From: an uncultured Gilliamella sp.
GTDB lineage: Bacteria; Pseudomonadota; Gammaproteobacteria; Enterobacterales; Orbaceae
DNA: 64,000 nucleotides
NCBI GenBank assembly: GCA_946482005.1
Contig: CAMLPV010000006.1
Span: 83,618 to 147,617, forward strand
Direction: 5' to 3'
Shown here in pieces: positions 29,401 through 38,900 of this stretch (positions within the stretch are counted from its first letter, which is position 1; each line of letters opens with the position of its first letter). Below the pieces are notes generated by a model. That model had not been told where the DNA came from, ran no database searches, and was given only the letters and a program-made list of their open reading frames with translations. Position numbers and translations under genes: made by a program.

Positions 29401-30359
29401 TTTTGCTCAGATGCAGATAATCTCGCATATAAAGGTAAAATTTCGGTATGCTTGAGCTCTAATTTTCTTAATGTATCAGCCAGATCACGTATTTCTCGCT
29501 CTCCTGTTAGAAAAATTAAAATATCCCCGGCACTTTCAGCTGATAATTCATCGATTGCATCAATAATAGGTTGAAAATCATTATTTTTATCGTTTTCCGA
29601 ATCCTCAGTAAAAATAGTTGGGCGGTATCTGACTTCAACAGGATAAGTTCTACCGGATACTTCAATAATGGGCGCCTGATTAAAATGGTTAGAAAAACGT
29701 TCTACATCTATTGTCGCTGAGGTTATAATGACCTTTAAATCAGGGCGTTTAGGTAATAATTGTTTCAAATATCCTAAAATAAAATCAATATTTAAACTAC
29801 GTTCATGAGCTTCATCAATAATAATCGTATCATATTGAAGTAATAATCTATCCTGCTGAATTTCTGCTAATAAAATCCCGTCAGTCATAAGTTTAACTAA
29901 GGTAGTTTCACTGATATGATCTGAAAATCTAACTTTATAACCAACTAATTGCCCTATTTCAGTTTTTAATTCTTCTGCTATACGATTTGCAACCGAGCGA
30001 GCAGCTAATCTTCTCGGTTGGGTATGACCAATAAGACCTTTGATCCCTAAGCCTAATTCTAAGCATATTTTAGGTATTTGCGTGGTCTTTCCTGAACCGG
30101 TTTCTCCGGCAATAATCACAACTTGATTATTTTTTATTGCTTCGGATATCGTCTGTTTTTTATCGACTACGGGTAAATTTTCAGGAAAATTAATATGATT
30201 AGGTAACGATTTTAATCGGTCATGATAATGTTCAACAGCTTGATTGATAGCTGATTGAATATCGTTAAAATTTGATGTTTTATTTGAAAGCTTTCTTATT
30301 TTGTATTTATCTAAGAAAGTCATTGATTCTAAAGATTTAATTTGCTGTTGAGTTAACAT
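26490..30359 (-). CDS. hrpA: ATP-dependent RNA helicase HrpA (DEAH family)
   Basis: The 1289 residues are close to E. coli HrpA (1300). The helicase core has Walker A AGETGSGKTTQIPK (84-97), DEAH (182-185), SAT (about 218), and motif VI QRKGRCGRTSDG near 385. Helicase-associated and OB-fold domains follow (about 440-720), and then the long C-terminal DUF3418 region typical of HrpA. HrpA helps to rescue stalled ribosomes and process mRNA in E. coli. It is the largest gene of the window and stands alone on the minus strand, with hslJ divergent 73 bp away. Confidence 0.96.
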   Translation of the reverse strand: MLTQQQIKSLESMTFLDKYKIRKLSNKTSNFNDIQSAINQAVEHYHDRLKSLPNHINFPENLPVVDKKQTISEAIKNNQVVIIAGETGSGKTTQIPKICLELGLGIKGLIGHTQPRRLAARSVANRIAEELKTEIGQLVGYKVRFSDHISETTLVKLMTDGILLAEIQQDRLLLQYDTIIIDEAHERSLNIDFILGYLKQLLPKRPDLKVIITSATIDVERFSNHFNQAPIIEVSGRTYPVEVRYRPTIFTEDSENDKNNDFQPIIDAIDELSAESAGDILIFLTGEREIRDLADTLRKLELKHTEILPLYARLSASEQNRIFQPHTARRIVLATNVAETSLTVPGIKYVIDPGLARISRYSYRTKVQRLPIEPISQASANQRKGRCGRTSDGICIRLYDEQDFLSRPEFTDPEILRTNLASVILQMTSLGLGDITAFPFVESPDSRYIRDGVRLLEELGAIYTKHHHYHLTEIGRILSQLPIDPRLARMLVEARRLGCIKEIMIITAALSIQDPRERPFDKQQASDEKHRRFADKESDFISLINLWNYVASQQAELSGNQFRRLCQKEYLNYLRIREWQDVYTQIRQTVKQLAFPINSQSADYRSLHTALLSGLLSHVGMKEVEKHEYIGARNIKFAIFPNSAIFKNQPKWCIASELVETSRLWGRTAAKIEAEWIEPIAKHLVKYSYSEPRWSKKQGTTIANEKVTLFGLPVVASRIINYSKIDPILSRSLFIRHALVEGDWQTNHSFYKQNQNLINEVEDLEHKSRRQDILIDDDDLYDFYDKRIDKSVISAKHFDTWWKNKKNVDPDFLNVEKNMLIKQSAQPVKLNDYPDFWYQDNLKLPLTYQFDIGNERDGVTISIPLNVLNQIKNRGFDWQVPGFRYDLIIALIKSLPKSLRKSLVPAPNYADAFLTRVNSIEHPLLETLENEFRKMTGVRIKPTDWQLDQIPNYLKMNFSIVDHNREIAFGKDLMKLKEQLKSEVQKALSSLTQKKSLPIEQSNITDWDFGVLPSIYEEKQNNYTIKAYPAIIDNQNSVSIKLVDSLEEQRRLTMLGIRRLLILNIPSPIKYLHEKLPNKSKLGLYFNSFGTVLNLIDDCIACGVDHLIEKNNQKVHNQEQFQQLLIYTKNHINETVVDIAKQVESILTLHFNINKKLKGRVDLSLAFALSDIKQQVGELIYKGFVAKTGYDKLHDIYRYLSAIEKRLEKLGTNVAKDRQAMNVIEEVKSEYQTWVNSLPENQKSLSKVTNIRWMIEELRVNLFAQQLGTPFPISAKRIKQQIEMVSSEL

Positions 30360-30432
30360 AAAAGTAAAATAATCGTATCCAATTTTTAATTAAATTCATT
30401 ATAACAAATTTAACCTTTTATTAGGAGTTAAG

Positions 30433-30852
30433 ATGAAAAAGACTTTACTATCAGCTGTACTACTTTCAGGAACTCTGATAATGACAGGTTGTGATCAATC
30501 CAATAAGGTTAAAGCGGAAGATTTGATGCACCACCGCTTTGTGTTAATTAAAGCTAATGGTCAAGATATTTCACCCGATAAACACGCAGAACTTGAATTT
30601 GGTGAAAACATGAACATTTCAGGACAAATGTGTAATTATTTTACAACCAAAGTAAGATTAATTGATGATACGATTATAAGTCCTATATTTAATATAACGC
30701 ACTTGGTTTGTGAAGATAACCAATTGGATAAATTAGATACTATTATTACTCAATTAATTCAAAATGGAGCATCAGTTAGTTTAAATAAAGAACAACTAAT
30801 ACTAAAAAATAAAGATAATGAACTAATTTACCAACTTAAGGATCTGATGTAA
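30433..30852 (+). CDS. hslJ: META-domain lipoprotein HslJ
   Basis: The 139 residues match E. coli HslJ (140 aa). A lipoprotein signal ends at the lipobox MTGC, making Cys20 the lipidated residue. The META domain follows (HHRFVLIKANGQ, then LEFGENMNISGQMCNYF and the paired Cys67 and Cys94). Asp at +2 (Cys-Asp) predicts retention at the inner membrane by the Lol rule. HslJ is a heat-inducible protein linked to novobiocin resistance in E. coli; its mechanism is unknown. An AGGAG site lies 7 nt before the ATG. Confidence 0.93.
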   Translation: MKKTLLSAVLLSGTLIMTGCDQSNKVKAEDLMHHRFVLIKANGQDISPDKHAELEFGENMNISGQMCNYFTTKVRLIDDTIISPIFNITHLVCEDNQLDKLDTIITQLIQNGASVSLNKEQLILKNKDNELIYQLKDLM

Positions 30853-30953
30853 TTTAACTGAATACATTTTAAAACTTCTAAGCTGAAATTTTATACAAGA
30901 TTGAAATTTTACTGTTTCTTAAGCAAATGATGTCTAGTTTTTTGATAAAAAAC

Positions 30954-30982
30954 TTTATTTAAAATGTCGATAAGACTATAAT
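30954..30982 (+). promoter_or_regulatory. Consensus promoter upstream of pykF
   Basis: TTTATT (30954-30959), a 17-bp spacer and a perfect TATAAT (30977-30982) predict a start near 30989. It lies 200 bp before pykF and drives the small transcript described next. Confidence 0.55.
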
Positions 30983-30988
30983 AAAAAA

Positions 30989-31110
30989 AGTTTTGAGGAT
31001 GCCGTTTTTGATGAAATTAATTAATTCTTTAAATAAGGTTTTTTATAAGAGTAACTTAAAAAAGTTACTCTTCCCCCTTTTATACCAATGCGCTAGCATT
31101 GGTTTTTTTT
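30989..31110 (+). ncRNA. Candidate ~120-nt small RNA or pykF leader
   Basis: The predicted transcript begins after a perfect -10 element. It contains an 11-bp hairpin (31047-31057 with 31062-31072, A4 loop), an unpaired C-rich stretch (CCCCC at 31073-31078) and ends in a strong terminator. This order of stem, exposed C-rich seed and U-tailed terminator is common in Hfq-dependent sRNAs. A frame MKLINSLNKVFYKS... (ATG 31011, in frame with 30999) runs through both hairpins for about 40 codons, so a leader-peptide attenuator is an alternative. No known RNA is recognised. Confidence 0.4.
31084..31110 (+). terminator. Strong terminator upstream of pykF
   Basis: CCAATGC, loop GCTA and GCATTGG (31085-31102) are followed by eight T (31103-31110). 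It ends either hslJ, the candidate small transcript, or both. Confidence 0.9.
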
Positions 31111-31181
31111 GTTTAAATATTTTTAATTAAAACCATTTATTCAAATTTGAACATTAACTTTAACAACTAGTAGATAATATT

Positions 31182-32594
31182 ATGAAAAAGACAAAAATTG
31201 TTTGTACTATAGGTCCAAAATCCGAATCAAAAGAGATGTTAACTAAATTATTAAATGCAGGCATGAATGTAATGCGTTTAAACTTCTCTCATGGTGATTT
31301 TGAAGAGCATGGTAATCGAATTAAAAACTTACGTGAAGTAATGCAAGAAACTGGCTTAAAAGCGGCAATTATGTTGGATACTAAAGGTCCAGAAATCCGT
31401 ACTATTAAGCTAGAAGGTGGTAATGATGTATCCCTTGTTGCTGGTCAAACATTTACTTTTACTACTGATGAGAACGTTGTTGGTAATTCAGAACGTGTTG
31501 CTGTTACTTATAAAGGTTTTGCTCAAGATCTTAAACCTGGCAATCGTGTTTTAGTTGATGATGGTTTAATCGCTATGGACGTTGTTGAAATCAAAGGTAA
31601 CGAAGTTGTCTGTAAAGTACTAAATAATGGTGATTTAGGTGAAAACAAAGGTATTAACTTACCTGGCGTTTCAATTAAATTACCTGCACTTGCTGAAAAA
31701 GATAAAAATGATTTAATTTTTGGTTGCGAGCAAGGTGTTGACTTTATTGCAGCATCATTTATCCGTAAACGTTCTGACGTAGAAGATATCCGTGCTCATC
31801 TTAAAGCTCACGGCGGTGAAGAAATTAAAATCATCTCTAAAATCGAAAACCAAGAAGGTTTAGATAATTTTGATGAAATTTTAGAAGCATCTGACGGTAT
31901 CATGGTTGCTCGTGGTGACTTAGGTGTAGAAATCGCGGTTGAAGAAGTTATTTTTGCTCAAAAAATGATGATCAAAAAATGTAACAAAGCATCAAAACCA
32001 GTTATTACTGCGACGCAAATGTTAGATTCAATGATCAAAAATCCACGCCCTACTCGTGCTGAAGCGGGTGACGTTGCTAATGCTATCATTGATGGTACAG
32101 ATGCAGTTATGTTATCTGGTGAAAGTGCTAAAGGTAAATATCCATTTGAAGCAGTTAATGTAATGGCGACTATTTGTAAACGTACTGATGGTACTATTCC
32201 AGCTAAATTAGAGTTAACAACCAAAGAAGAAACATTACGTATTACTGCTGCTGTATGTTGTGGTGCAGTAGAAATCGCTGAGCGATTAAATGTGCCATTA
32301 ATAGTTGTTGCAACTCGTAGTGGTAAATCAGCTCGTGAACTTCGCCATTATTTCCCAACGGCTCGTATTTTGGCACTATCTTCAAGCCAAAAAACTGTTA
32401 ATCAATTAGCATTATCTAAAGGTGTTGAGCCTATCTTAATTGATGCAATTAATTCAACAGACGATTTCTACCGTTTAGGTAAAGAAATGGCAGTTAAAAT
32501 TTGTAATGCGAAACAAGGTGATACTATTGTTATGGTATCAGGTGCATTAGTTCCAAGCGGAACAACTAACACAACTTCTGTTCATCGCATTTAA
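31182..32594 (+). CDS. pykF: Pyruvate kinase, type I
   Basis: The 470 residues equal E. coli PykF. The active-site barrel holds [14 protein letters not shown] at the start and [11 protein letters not shown] near 65. The lid B domain (about 70-170) and the signature [17 protein letters not shown] near 217 follow, with the [11 protein letters not shown] metal-binding loop near 241. It transfers phosphate from PEP to ADP in glycolysis; the E. coli PykF type is activated by fructose 1,6-bisphosphate. The start ATG lacks a strong ribosome site. In E. coli the gene next to pykF is lpp; no lpp-like frame is seen in the 329 bp upstream here. Confidence 0.97.
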   Translation: MKKTKIVCTIGPKSESKEMLTKLLNAGMNVMRLNFSHGDFEEHGNRIKNLREVMQETGLKAAIMLDTKGPEIRTIKLEGGNDVSLVAGQTFTFTTDENVVGNSERVAVTYKGFAQDLKPGNRVLVDDGLIAMDVVEIKGNEVVCKVLNNGDLGENKGINLPGVSIKLPALAEKDKNDLIFGCEQGVDFIAASFIRKRSDVEDIRAHLKAHGGEEIKIISKIENQEGLDNFDEILEASDGIMVARGDLGVEIAVEEVIFAQKMMIKKCNKASKPVITATQMLDSMIKNPRPTRAEAGDVANAIIDGTDAVMLSGESAKGKYPFEAVNVMATICKRTDGTIPAKLELTTKEETLRITAAVCCGAVEIAERLNVPLIVVATRSGKSARELRHYFPTARILALSSSQKTVNQLALSKGVEPILIDAINSTDDFYRLGKEMAVKICNAKQGDTIVMVSGALVPSGTTNTTSVHRI

Positions 32595-32623
32595 TCATTT
32601 TTAATTTTGTTTAAATGAATAAT

Positions 32624-32654
32624 AAAAAGCTAGCTATATGCTAGCTTTTTTTTT
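32624..32654 (+). terminator. Terminator after pykF
   Basis: A perfect 11-bp stem AAAAAGCTAGC / GCTAGCTTTTT with loop TATAT continues into further T. Confidence 0.9.
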
Positions 32655-32707
32655 AACTTCCGCTATTCTGTTATCTATGAAATTAGTGGAATGGACATAA
32701 TAAAAAA

Positions 32708-34765
32708 ATGATAATAGAAAAAGTATATTTACCCAAAGAGTTAAGTTGGTTGTCATTTAATCAACGGGTGTTACAAGAGGCTGCTGATGAAAGTAATCCT
32801 CTTATAGAAAGAATCCGTTTTTTAGGCATTTACTCAAGTAATCTTGACGAATTTTATAAAGTCCAATTTGCAAATTTAAAAAAATATGTCCTTATTGAGC
32901 AAGAACAAGCTCAATCCACCTCAAATGCTAAACATTTGTTACGTCAGGTTACTCAAAAAGTCATTCAACTTGAGTTACAGTTTGATCAGCTCTATAACGA
33001 GCTATTGTTAGAAATGGCAAGGAATCAGATTTTTTTAATAAATGAAAGACAACTTACCTCTTACCAAGAAACTTGGATAAAAAATTATTATAAACAAAAT
33101 TTGAGGCAGTACATCACCCCTATTCTTCTCGATAGTCATACTGAATTAATTCAGTTTTTAAAAGATGATCATGCTTATTTAGCCGTTGAAATTATTTGTA
33201 AAGACAAAATTAGTTATGCATTACTCGAACTGCCAACCGATAATGCTCCGCGTTTTGTGCTATTGCCATCAGAAGTTTCCACCAAAAATAAATCAATCAT
33301 CTTTTTAGATAACATTTTACGTTATTGTTTAGCGGATATTTTTAAAGTTTTTTTTGATGCTGTAGAATTAAATGCTTATTCGATTAATATTAATCGTGAT
33401 GCTGAATATGAATTAAATACTGAACTTGATAGCTTACTTGAACTCATGTCTCAAGGTTTAAAGCAACGATTAACGGCACAACCGGTACGCTTCACTTATC
33501 AAAAAGATATGCCTAAAGCATTATTTGAATTATTGATAAATAAATTAAGATTAACCGAACAAGATGCCATGCCTGGCGGTCGTTATCCTAACTTCAAAGA
33601 TTTAGCTAATTTTCCCGATCTTGGTGTTAAAAACTTACTCAATAAACGTTTACCTAGTCTTGCTTATAATCGATTTAAAAAATTCCGCAATGCTTTTGCA
33701 ACCATCAAAGATCGTGATGTATTGCTCTATTACCCTTACTATTCATTTGGTCATGTGCTTGAGATTATGCGACAAGCATCGTTTGATCCTGCTGTCACTC
33801 ATATTCGTATGAATATTTATCGAGTTGCTAAAGATTCTCGCTTTATTCATGCGGCAATAAATGCCGCCAATAATGGTAAAAAAGTGACAGTAGTAGTTGA
33901 ACTGCAAGCTCGATTTGATGAGGAAGCTAATATAAAATGGGCTAAAAGGTTAATTCGAAGTGGTATAAAAGTTATCTACTCACAACCAAAACTTAAAATT
34001 CATGCTAAATTATTTTTAATTGATCGAAAAGAAGACGATAGAATTGTTCGTTATGCCCATATAGGTTCGGGTAATTTCAACGAAAAAACCGCACGAATTT
34101 ATACCGACTTTTCATTGTTAACCGCCGATCCGGCTATTACTGATGAAGTGATCAAAGTATTTAACTTTATTGAAAATCCTTTCAAACCAGTTTCATTTAA
34201 TCATCTACTCGTATCTCCGCAAAACACCCGCCAGCGTTTTTATGAATTCATTGAGCGTGAGATCAATAATGCCAAATTAGGTAAACCTTCTGGGATCTAT
34301 TTAAAACTTAATGCTATTACAGATAAAGAGATGATAGATCAACTTTATCGAGCCTCTTGTGCAGGTGTCAAAATTAGGATGATTGTCAGAGGAACTTGTG
34401 TGTTAGTACCACAAATTCCTAATTTAAGTGAAAATATCTATGTTACTAGTATAGTGGATCAATATTTAGAACATGCTAGGGTCTATATTTTTGAAAACGA
34501 TGGTAAAAAAGATACTTATATCTCATCGGCTGATTGGATGCCTCGTAACCTAGATAACCGAATTGAAGTGGGGGTTAAAATTTTCGATCCCATTTTGAAA
34601 ACAACTATTCATGATATTTTTAATTTGCAATGTAACGATAATGTAAAAGCTAGAATTATTGATAAAGATAATATGAATAATTATGTTCAACGAGGTAATA
34701 AGAAAAAAGTAAGGGCGCAACATGCCATTTATGATTATTTAAAACAGATGGAATCATCGGTCTAA
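32708..34765 (+). CDS. ppk: Polyphosphate kinase 1
   Basis: The 685 residues (E. coli 688) show the four-domain PPK1 layout. The N-domain starts [18 protein letters not shown], and the two phospholipase-D-like catalytic domains carry [13 protein letters not shown] and [23 protein letters not shown], whose His residues correspond to the autophosphorylated and partner His of E. coli (435 and 454). The enzyme makes inorganic polyphosphate from ATP, reversibly, at the inner face of the membrane. It lies 11 bp upstream of ppx, the usual synthesis and degradation pair. The ribosome site is weak. Confidence 0.96.
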   Translation: MIIEKVYLPKELSWLSFNQRVLQEAADESNPLIERIRFLGIYSSNLDEFYKVQFANLKKYVLIEQEQAQSTSNAKHLLRQVTQKVIQLELQFDQLYNELLLEMARNQIFLINERQLTSYQETWIKNYYKQNLRQYITPILLDSHTELIQFLKDDHAYLAVEIICKDKISYALLELPTDNAPRFVLLPSEVSTKNKSIIFLDNILRYCLADIFKVFFDAVELNAYSININRDAEYELNTELDSLLELMSQGLKQRLTAQPVRFTYQKDMPKALFELLINKLRLTEQDAMPGGRYPNFKDLANFPDLGVKNLLNKRLPSLAYNRFKKFRNAFATIKDRDVLLYYPYYSFGHVLEIMRQASFDPAVTHIRMNIYRVAKDSRFIHAAINAANNGKKVTVVVELQARFDEEANIKWAKRLIRSGIKVIYSQPKLKIHAKLFLIDRKEDDRIVRYAHIGSGNFNEKTARIYTDFSLLTADPAITDEVIKVFNFIENPFKPVSFNHLLVSPQNTRQRFYEFIEREINNAKLGKPSGIYLKLNAITDKEMIDQLYRASCAGVKIRMIVRGTCVLVPQIPNLSENIYVTSIVDQYLEHARVYIFENDGKKDTYISSADWMPRNLDNRIEVGVKIFDPILKTTIHDIFNLQCNDNVKARIIDKDNMNNYVQRGNKKKVRAQHAIYDYLKQMESSV

Positions 34766-34776
34766 GGATTTTAAAC

Positions 34777-36300
34777 GTGAACAAATTCAATGAATATGCT
34801 GTCGTCGATTTAGGCTCTAATAGTTTTCACATGGTTATAGTCCGTAATATAGATGGGGCTAGGCAAATCATCTATAAAAATAAAAAAAATATTCATTTAG
34901 CCACTGGATTAAATGAATATAATGAATTGAGTGAATCAAGTATTCAGCGAGGAATAGAGTGTTTAGCGCTATTTGCCGAACGATTAAACGGATTTCCTCC
35001 AGAAAATGTCAGAATTGTCGCCACTTATACCCTACGTATTGCGACCAATAGACACAAATTCTTGAATGAAGCGGCTAAAGTTTTACCCTATCCTATTGAA
35101 ATAATTTCTGGACAGGAAGAAGCACGATTGATATATCTCGGTACAATGACCGCCGAGTCAACCAACGAAAATGATACTAAATTTGTTATTGATATTGGTG
35201 GTGGTTCAACTGAAATCGCAATAGGTAAAGGTAATAATCTAAAACCAATACTTGTTGCCAGTCGACCAATGGGTTGCGTAACCTATACTAAACACTATTT
35301 TCCACAAAAAAAAATCGATAAAGATTCCTTTCTACAAGCAAAATTAGCCGCAGAACAACAAGTCGAAAATTTAATTAATATAATTAAAAAACAAAATATT
35401 ACTGCTGCTTTTGGCACGTCAGGTACCATCAAAAGTATCTATAATATTTTACTTGATCTTGGGGTTAATGATGGGATTATCACCCCAAAACGTTTAGAAG
35501 ACTTAATCAGTTATGTTTTAGAATTTAATGATTTTCATGCTATTGACTACCCTTCCTTATCTGATGAAAGAAAGAATGTTTTTGTCAGTGGGCTTGCTAT
35601 ATTTAGTGGTGTCTTTAATGCATTAGGTTTGCAACAACTGCAATTTAGTCCTTGTGCTTTACGTGAAGGTGTATTGTATGAACTTATCGGTGGTCCAAAT
35701 TATCGTGACATACGAGAAACCACCGCCGAGTCACTATCACAACATTATAATATTGATGAACGTCATGCAAAACAAGTTGTAAAAACGGCAGAGTATTTTT
35801 TCTCTCAATGGAAAGATCAAACCTCAATGATGGTACCGCATAGTGTGGAGTCAATCTTATATTGGTCGGCTCAGTTACATGAAGTTGGTCTGAAAATAAA
35901 CTTTTCCTCTATTCATAAACATTCGAGTTATATATTAAAAAATAGTAATTTACCCGGATTTAATGAAGAACAGCAGCTGTTGTTATCCACCTTAGTTCGT
36001 TATCATCGTAAATCGATTAACATCGAGGAATTCCCTTATTTTAGCTTGTTTGAATTCAAACATATTATGGCAATGTTACAAATTTTAAGGTTATCAATCC
36101 TGATTAATAACCAACGCAATACTGATTTAGACTTAAATGCTTTTCAGTTAATTTTATCCAAAGAAAAATCAACCAAAGTAACGTTAGCCATTAATAAACA
36201 ATTTGTTGAAAATAATCGTTTGATTTTATTAGATTTAGAACAAGAAAAAAAATATTGGAAAGCGGTTAATGATTGGAAGTTATCAATTGAAACCTTCTAA
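34777..36300 (+). CDS. ppx: Exopolyphosphatase
   Basis: The 507 residues (E. coli 513) belong to the Ppx/GppA family. The actin-like ATPase fold contains AVVDLGSNSFHMVI near 8-21, FVIDIGGGSTEIAIGKG near 138-154, and a C-terminal HD-like domain (about 310-507). It releases orthophosphate processively from polyphosphate chains and opposes Ppk. I accept the GTG start at 34777 because AAGGA lies 8 nt upstream and the next residues align with the family N-terminus. It shares an operon with ppk and converges on the DASS transporter gene at a shared terminator. Confidence 0.94.
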   Translation: MNKFNEYAVVDLGSNSFHMVIVRNIDGARQIIYKNKKNIHLATGLNEYNELSESSIQRGIECLALFAERLNGFPPENVRIVATYTLRIATNRHKFLNEAAKVLPYPIEIISGQEEARLIYLGTMTAESTNENDTKFVIDIGGGSTEIAIGKGNNLKPILVASRPMGCVTYTKHYFPQKKIDKDSFLQAKLAAEQQVENLINIIKKQNITAAFGTSGTIKSIYNILLDLGVNDGIITPKRLEDLISYVLEFNDFHAIDYPSLSDERKNVFVSGLAIFSGVFNALGLQQLQFSPCALREGVLYELIGGPNYRDIRETTAESLSQHYNIDERHAKQVVKTAEYFFSQWKDQTSMMVPHSVESILYWSAQLHEVGLKINFSSIHKHSSYILKNSNLPGFNEEQQLLLSTLVRYHRKSINIEEFPYFSLFEFKHIMAMLQILRLSILINNQRNTDLDLNAFQLILSKEKSTKVTLAINKQFVENNRLILLDLEQEKKYWKAVNDWKLSIETF

Positions 36301-36328
36301 TTTGACTTATTATTCGAACAACTAATTA

Positions 36329-36354
36329 AAAACCGCCATTACTTTGGCGGTTTT
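36329..36354. terminator. Bidirectional terminator between ppx and the DASS transporter gene
   Basis: AAAACCGCCA (36329-36338) pairs with TGGCGGTTTT (36345-36354) across a 6-nt loop. A and T tracts on both sides allow use from either strand. Confidence 0.8.
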
Positions 36355-36368
36355 GGTTATCGAATATA

Positions 36369-37829
36369 TTAACCTAATCCAATAATTTTCCACCATAATA
36401 TACCGATGGTAAAGACAATAATTAGGTTAACCACACTACAAATAAATCCAACTTTCCACCAAGTTTTTACTGGTACAAAACCTTCAGCAAAAAGTAATGG
36501 GTTTCGAGCATTAGCAAATTGCGTAATTGAACCGAAATAGTTAGTACAAATTACCAAAGCAAAAATAGCTATCATTTGTGGAACTCCTAATGCAATTGCT
36601 ACAGATAAAAACACTGGGAACAATGCAGCAATATGCGCGTTACCACTTGCGAAGAAGTAATGCAAATAAACATAAGCGATGCATAAAATTACAATAACTA
36701 AAACCCAGCTACTATCACCCAAATGACCTTTTACTGCATTTCCGATGGTATCGCCTAGCCACTTAGTTACGCCAAGTTTATTTACTTGACCAGCCATCAT
36801 TAACAGTGCGGCGAACCAAATTAAGGTATCCCATGCAGCTTTTTCACCTTTGATATCATCCCAGCTCAATACACCAGTTAAGATTAAAATGGTTAAACCG
36901 ATAAATGCTGTTGTAGTTGAATCAATACCGACATTTTTACCGAAGATCCAAAGTGCTAAAAGTAGAATCACGGTAGAGCCCATAATGATCTCTTTAATAG
37001 TGATTGCCCCCATTTTTTTAAGTTCTTCAGCAGCTAATTTTGGCGCTTCAGGGGTTTTCTTTAACTCTGGGTTGGTTAAGAAATAAATTACTAAAGGAAT
37101 AACAATAAATGAAACCAAACAAGGAACTATAGCTGCTATAAACCATTGTCCCCACCCTAAGGTGATCCCAAGAGATGAAGTGACTAATTTTGCTGCTAAT
37201 AAATTTCCGGTAAAAGCAGTTAAAAACATTGCTGAAGTAATGTCATTAACGTGACTAATGGTTAACATCAAAAATGTCCCAATCCGGTTTCTTGATTCAT
37301 CTTTCGGGTTGGATTTGAAGTTTATCGCTAAAGCTTCTGCTATTGGATAAATAACCCCACCAGCTCGAGCAGTAGTACTCGGAATTGCTGGCGCTAAAGC
37401 CACATCGGTTACTGATAGTCCATAAGCTAAACCTAGAGTGTTTTTTCCTAGAATTTTAACTAAAAAATAAGCAATACGTTTGCTTAAACCAGTCTTGATA
37501 AATCCTCTAGCAATCATAAAGGCGATAACAATAAGCCAAATTAAACTACTATTTAATTCACTTAAAGAAATTTTGATTGCATCCGTAGCTGTTTCAGCAC
37601 CTGATGGTCTTAATACAGCAAAAACCGTAATGGCTAATAAACCAATAGCTCCAATAGGCATAATTTCGGCCACAATACAGGCGATGGTTGCAACAAATAT
37701 AATACTGGTTCGCCAACCTTGTAAACTAATACCCTCTGGTGGGGATACAAAAAGCCACAATAATGCAGATATCCCCGCAATAATGAGAAGTGGAAGCCAT
37801 TTTACTGGCGGTTTCTTTGCTATATTCAT
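36369..37829 (-). CDS. DASS-family (SLC13/CitT-type) di/tricarboxylate transporter
   Basis: This 486-residue inner-membrane protein has about 12 to 14 hydrophobic segments. DASS hallmarks are present, including the two SNT-like helix-hairpin loops: IPSTTARAGGVIYPI near 149-163, and SITQFANARNPLLFAEG near 434-450. Family members import or exchange citrate, succinate, tartrate or fumarate, some with sodium. It is the third gene of the operon with the FAD-dependent reductase and apbE, so the likely job is to bring in the unsaturated acid that the reductase uses or to exchange it for the reduced product. The substrate is not readable from sequence. Confidence 0.88.
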   Translation of the reverse strand: MNIAKKPPVKWLPLLIIAGISALLWLFVSPPEGISLQGWRTSIIFVATIACIVAEIMPIGAIGLLAITVFAVLRPSGAETATDAIKISLSELNSSLIWLIVIAFMIARGFIKTGLSKRIAYFLVKILGKNTLGLAYGLSVTDVALAPAIPSTTARAGGVIYPIAEALAINFKSNPKDESRNRIGTFLMLTISHVNDITSAMFLTAFTGNLLAAKLVTSSLGITLGWGQWFIAAIVPCLVSFIVIPLVIYFLTNPELKKTPEAPKLAAEELKKMGAITIKEIIMGSTVILLLALWIFGKNVGIDSTTTAFIGLTILILTGVLSWDDIKGEKAAWDTLIWFAALLMMAGQVNKLGVTKWLGDTIGNAVKGHLGDSSWVLVIVILCIAYVYLHYFFASGNAHIAALFPVFLSVAIALGVPQMIAIFALVICTNYFGSITQFANARNPLLFAEGFVPVKTWWKVGFICSVVNLIIVFTIGILWWKIIGLG

Positions 37830-37907
37830 AGTATTTTCCTTTTAATTAAAAATTAATTTGTTCAAATTCATAATGAAATGTTGTAAACAATATCTTATTG
37901 AAAATAT

Positions 37908-38885
37908 TTATTTTATTTGATATGTCTCATTAAGAAGTTGAAAAGCAAAATTGTCAGGGTTTACCAATTTTATTGTTTTGTTTTTCAATAAAAAAATACC
38001 CGACAGATTGCGATGTTTTTTTAAATACTCACATCCTTTAATTGAACCAAAACCGTACAAAAGTGTTGAATAAATATCACCCTCAAGTGAGGTATCAGAA
38101 ATCACCGTCACACTTTCTAATTCGTTATCTAAAGGATAACCGGTTTTAGAATCGAGAATGTGATGATAAAGATGATGATTTTGAATAAAGTAACGTTCAT
38201 AAATTCCAGAAGTAACGATAGATTTATTTTTAACTTTAATTAAACCAACTAGTTCATTTTGAATTGAGGAAAAAGGTTTTTTTAGTCCAATATGCCAATA
38301 ACCTTGGCTATCAATCGGCGATTCACCTATTGTTAACACATTCCCGCCCAAATTAATTATTGCTTGATGGATATCATTTTGTCGTAAAACTTCTTTAATC
38401 ACATCAGCAATATAACCTTTAGCTATCGCACCTAGATCTATTTCCATTCCCTCTTTTTTCAAAAAGACTGAACATGACTTAGCATCAAGTTGAATATCAT
38501 TAGGATCAATCAATGATCTTTTATTCACTATTTGATCGCTATTGGGTACTTGATGACCATTAAAACCTATCTTCCAGAGTTTAACTAATGGACCAATAGC
38601 GACATTAAAACAACTGTTTGGCATTAAGCTTATTTTACAAGCTTGCTCGATAAGCGAATAAACGGCATGACTAACCCTTACCGGATGCTTTCCAGCTGCA
38701 TTATTAATTAACATCACTTCGGATATTGGTCGATTAACAGTCAACCTATCTTCAAGCTGATTAATGGTTTTAAACACAAGTTGAACAACGAAATCATTTG
38801 GCTCAAAAAGCATTAATGATACCGTTGTTCCCATCATCGCTTGAGTATATTCATAACGTGAATTAACCATGTTAAATAGACTCAA
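37908..38885 (-). CDS. apbE: FAD:protein FMN transferase ApbE
   Basis: The 325 residues show the ApbE fold (MMGTTVSLMLF near 17-27; NVAIGPLVKLWKIG; EIDLGAIAKGYIADVI near 150; GNVLTIGES; SIVTSGIYERYF near 212; HHILDSKTGYP near 227-237, with the metal ligands). It attaches FMN from FAD to a Thr or Ser of an FMN-bind domain. There is no signal peptide or lipobox, so it acts in the cytoplasm, in line with its probable target, the upstream reductase, which has a flavinylation motif and no export signal. Its start lies 15 bp after the reductase stop. Confidence 0.93.
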   Translation of the reverse strand: MSLFNMVNSRYEYTQAMMGTTVSLMLFEPNDFVVQLVFKTINQLEDRLTVNRPISEVMLINNAAGKHPVRVSHAVYSLIEQACKISLMPNSCFNVAIGPLVKLWKIGFNGHQVPNSDQIVNKRSLIDPNDIQLDAKSCSVFLKKEGMEIDLGAIAKGYIADVIKEVLRQNDIHQAIINLGGNVLTIGESPIDSQGYWHIGLKKPFSSIQNELVGLIKVKNKSIVTSGIYERYFIQNHHLYHHILDSKTGYPLDNELESVTVISDTSLEGDIYSTLLYGFGSIKGCEYLKKHRNLSGIFLLKNKTIKLVNPDNFAFQLLNETYQIK

Positions 38886-38900
38886 GAAATATTTGGCAAT

